Assembly: GCA_002284615.2 (NCBI GenBank) | Contig: MU070387.1 | Location: 1 to 16,406, forward strand | From: Dunaliella salina | Lineage: Eukaryota; Chlorophyta; Chlorophyceae; Chlamydomonadales; Dunaliellaceae | Reading direction: 5' to 3' | Length of the DNA: 16,406 bases | Shown here: positions 16,285 to 16,406 of the stretch, piece after piece | Layout of the letters: every line of letters starts with the position of its first letter | Numbering within the stretch: the stretch's first letter is position 1 | Notes under the pieces: generated by a model | Databases searched by the model: none | What the model was told of the DNA's origin: nothing | The model's input: the letters and a program-made list of their open reading frames with translations, nothing else | Program-made: the position numbers and the translations under genes

Positions 16285-16378
16285 AAGAAAAGAAAAGAAA
16301 AAAGAAAAATCTACCCAAGGCAAAGGCTGCGTGCTTCAAGGGAAGGTTCACTAACTAACAAGCTAGCAAGCTAGTAAG
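16285..16378 (-). mobile_element. Family B retroposon copy near the window end
   Basis: On the minus strand CTAGCTTGCTAGCTTGTTAG, TTAGTGAACCTTCCC, GCACGCAGCC and a T-rich tail match the copy at 15037-15161 in order, with more changes in the 3' end (TTGGGTAGATTTTTC). The 5' end may be truncated. No safe target duplication. Confidence 0.6.
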
Positions 16379-16387
16379 GGAGCATTC

Positions 16388-16406
16388 ATCTCTCTCTCTC
16401 TCTCTC
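16388..16406 (+). repeat. TC dinucleotide microsatellite, cut by the window end
   Basis: Uninterrupted TC run up to the last base; its full length is not visible. Confidence 0.9.

Noticed and set aside
16276..16363. AGCAT as target duplication for the family B copy near the end
   Set aside because: Only five bases match and they do not sit directly at the tail, so chance cannot be excluded.

Overview
The window looks like repeat-rich nuclear DNA of a land plant or close streptophyte. The evidence is a Ty3/gypsy chromovirus with an integrase chromodomain, short retroposons with target-site duplications, spliced gene fragments with GT..AG introns and abundant minisatellites. The exact lineage cannot be read from the sequence; a fern or other seed-free plant is only a guess. 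I see no bacterial genes, rRNA, intact tRNA or CRISPR array.

Left third (about 319-5335, minus strand): decayed Ty3/gypsy chromovirus sequence. In element order there is an integrase C-terminus with chromodomain (5335-4769), a polypurine tract (4367-4351), an LTR starting at 4350, a leader, gag (from 3956), protease (active site 1963-1949), reverse transcriptase and the start of RNase H, which breaks off near 319. The order pol-end, PPT, one LTR, gag-start means two partial copies share one LTR (or a one-LTR circle inserted). Many frameshifts and stops mean nothing here is functional.

Middle (5346-7480, minus strand): a degenerate gene for a protein with a C-terminal part of a PHD-like zinc finger followed by a long domain carrying a DPPH motif that may mark a methyltransferase-like fold. 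I do not recognise the family by name. A 166-bp tRNA-derived SINE sits inside the PHD codons, with an 11-bp target duplication.

Right half (7480-16406): a patchwork of short retroposons, tandem repeats and gene fragments. Three short retroposon families (here A, B and C) share a 3' end of the type (T/C)G(C)GTAG followed by TTTTC repeats. Several copies have clear target-site duplications. One B copy is inserted inside a 97-bp tandem repeat whose neighbouring units show the empty site. A C and a B copy inserted one after the other at the same GTGTCAGAA target. Two inverted copies of an AAC-tailed element end flank 11.5-11.9 kb. Likely host exons are a two-exon model at 9152-9763, a membrane-anchored armadillo-like fragment at 13376-14288 and weaker candidates at 15.7-16.2 kb, all on the minus strand.
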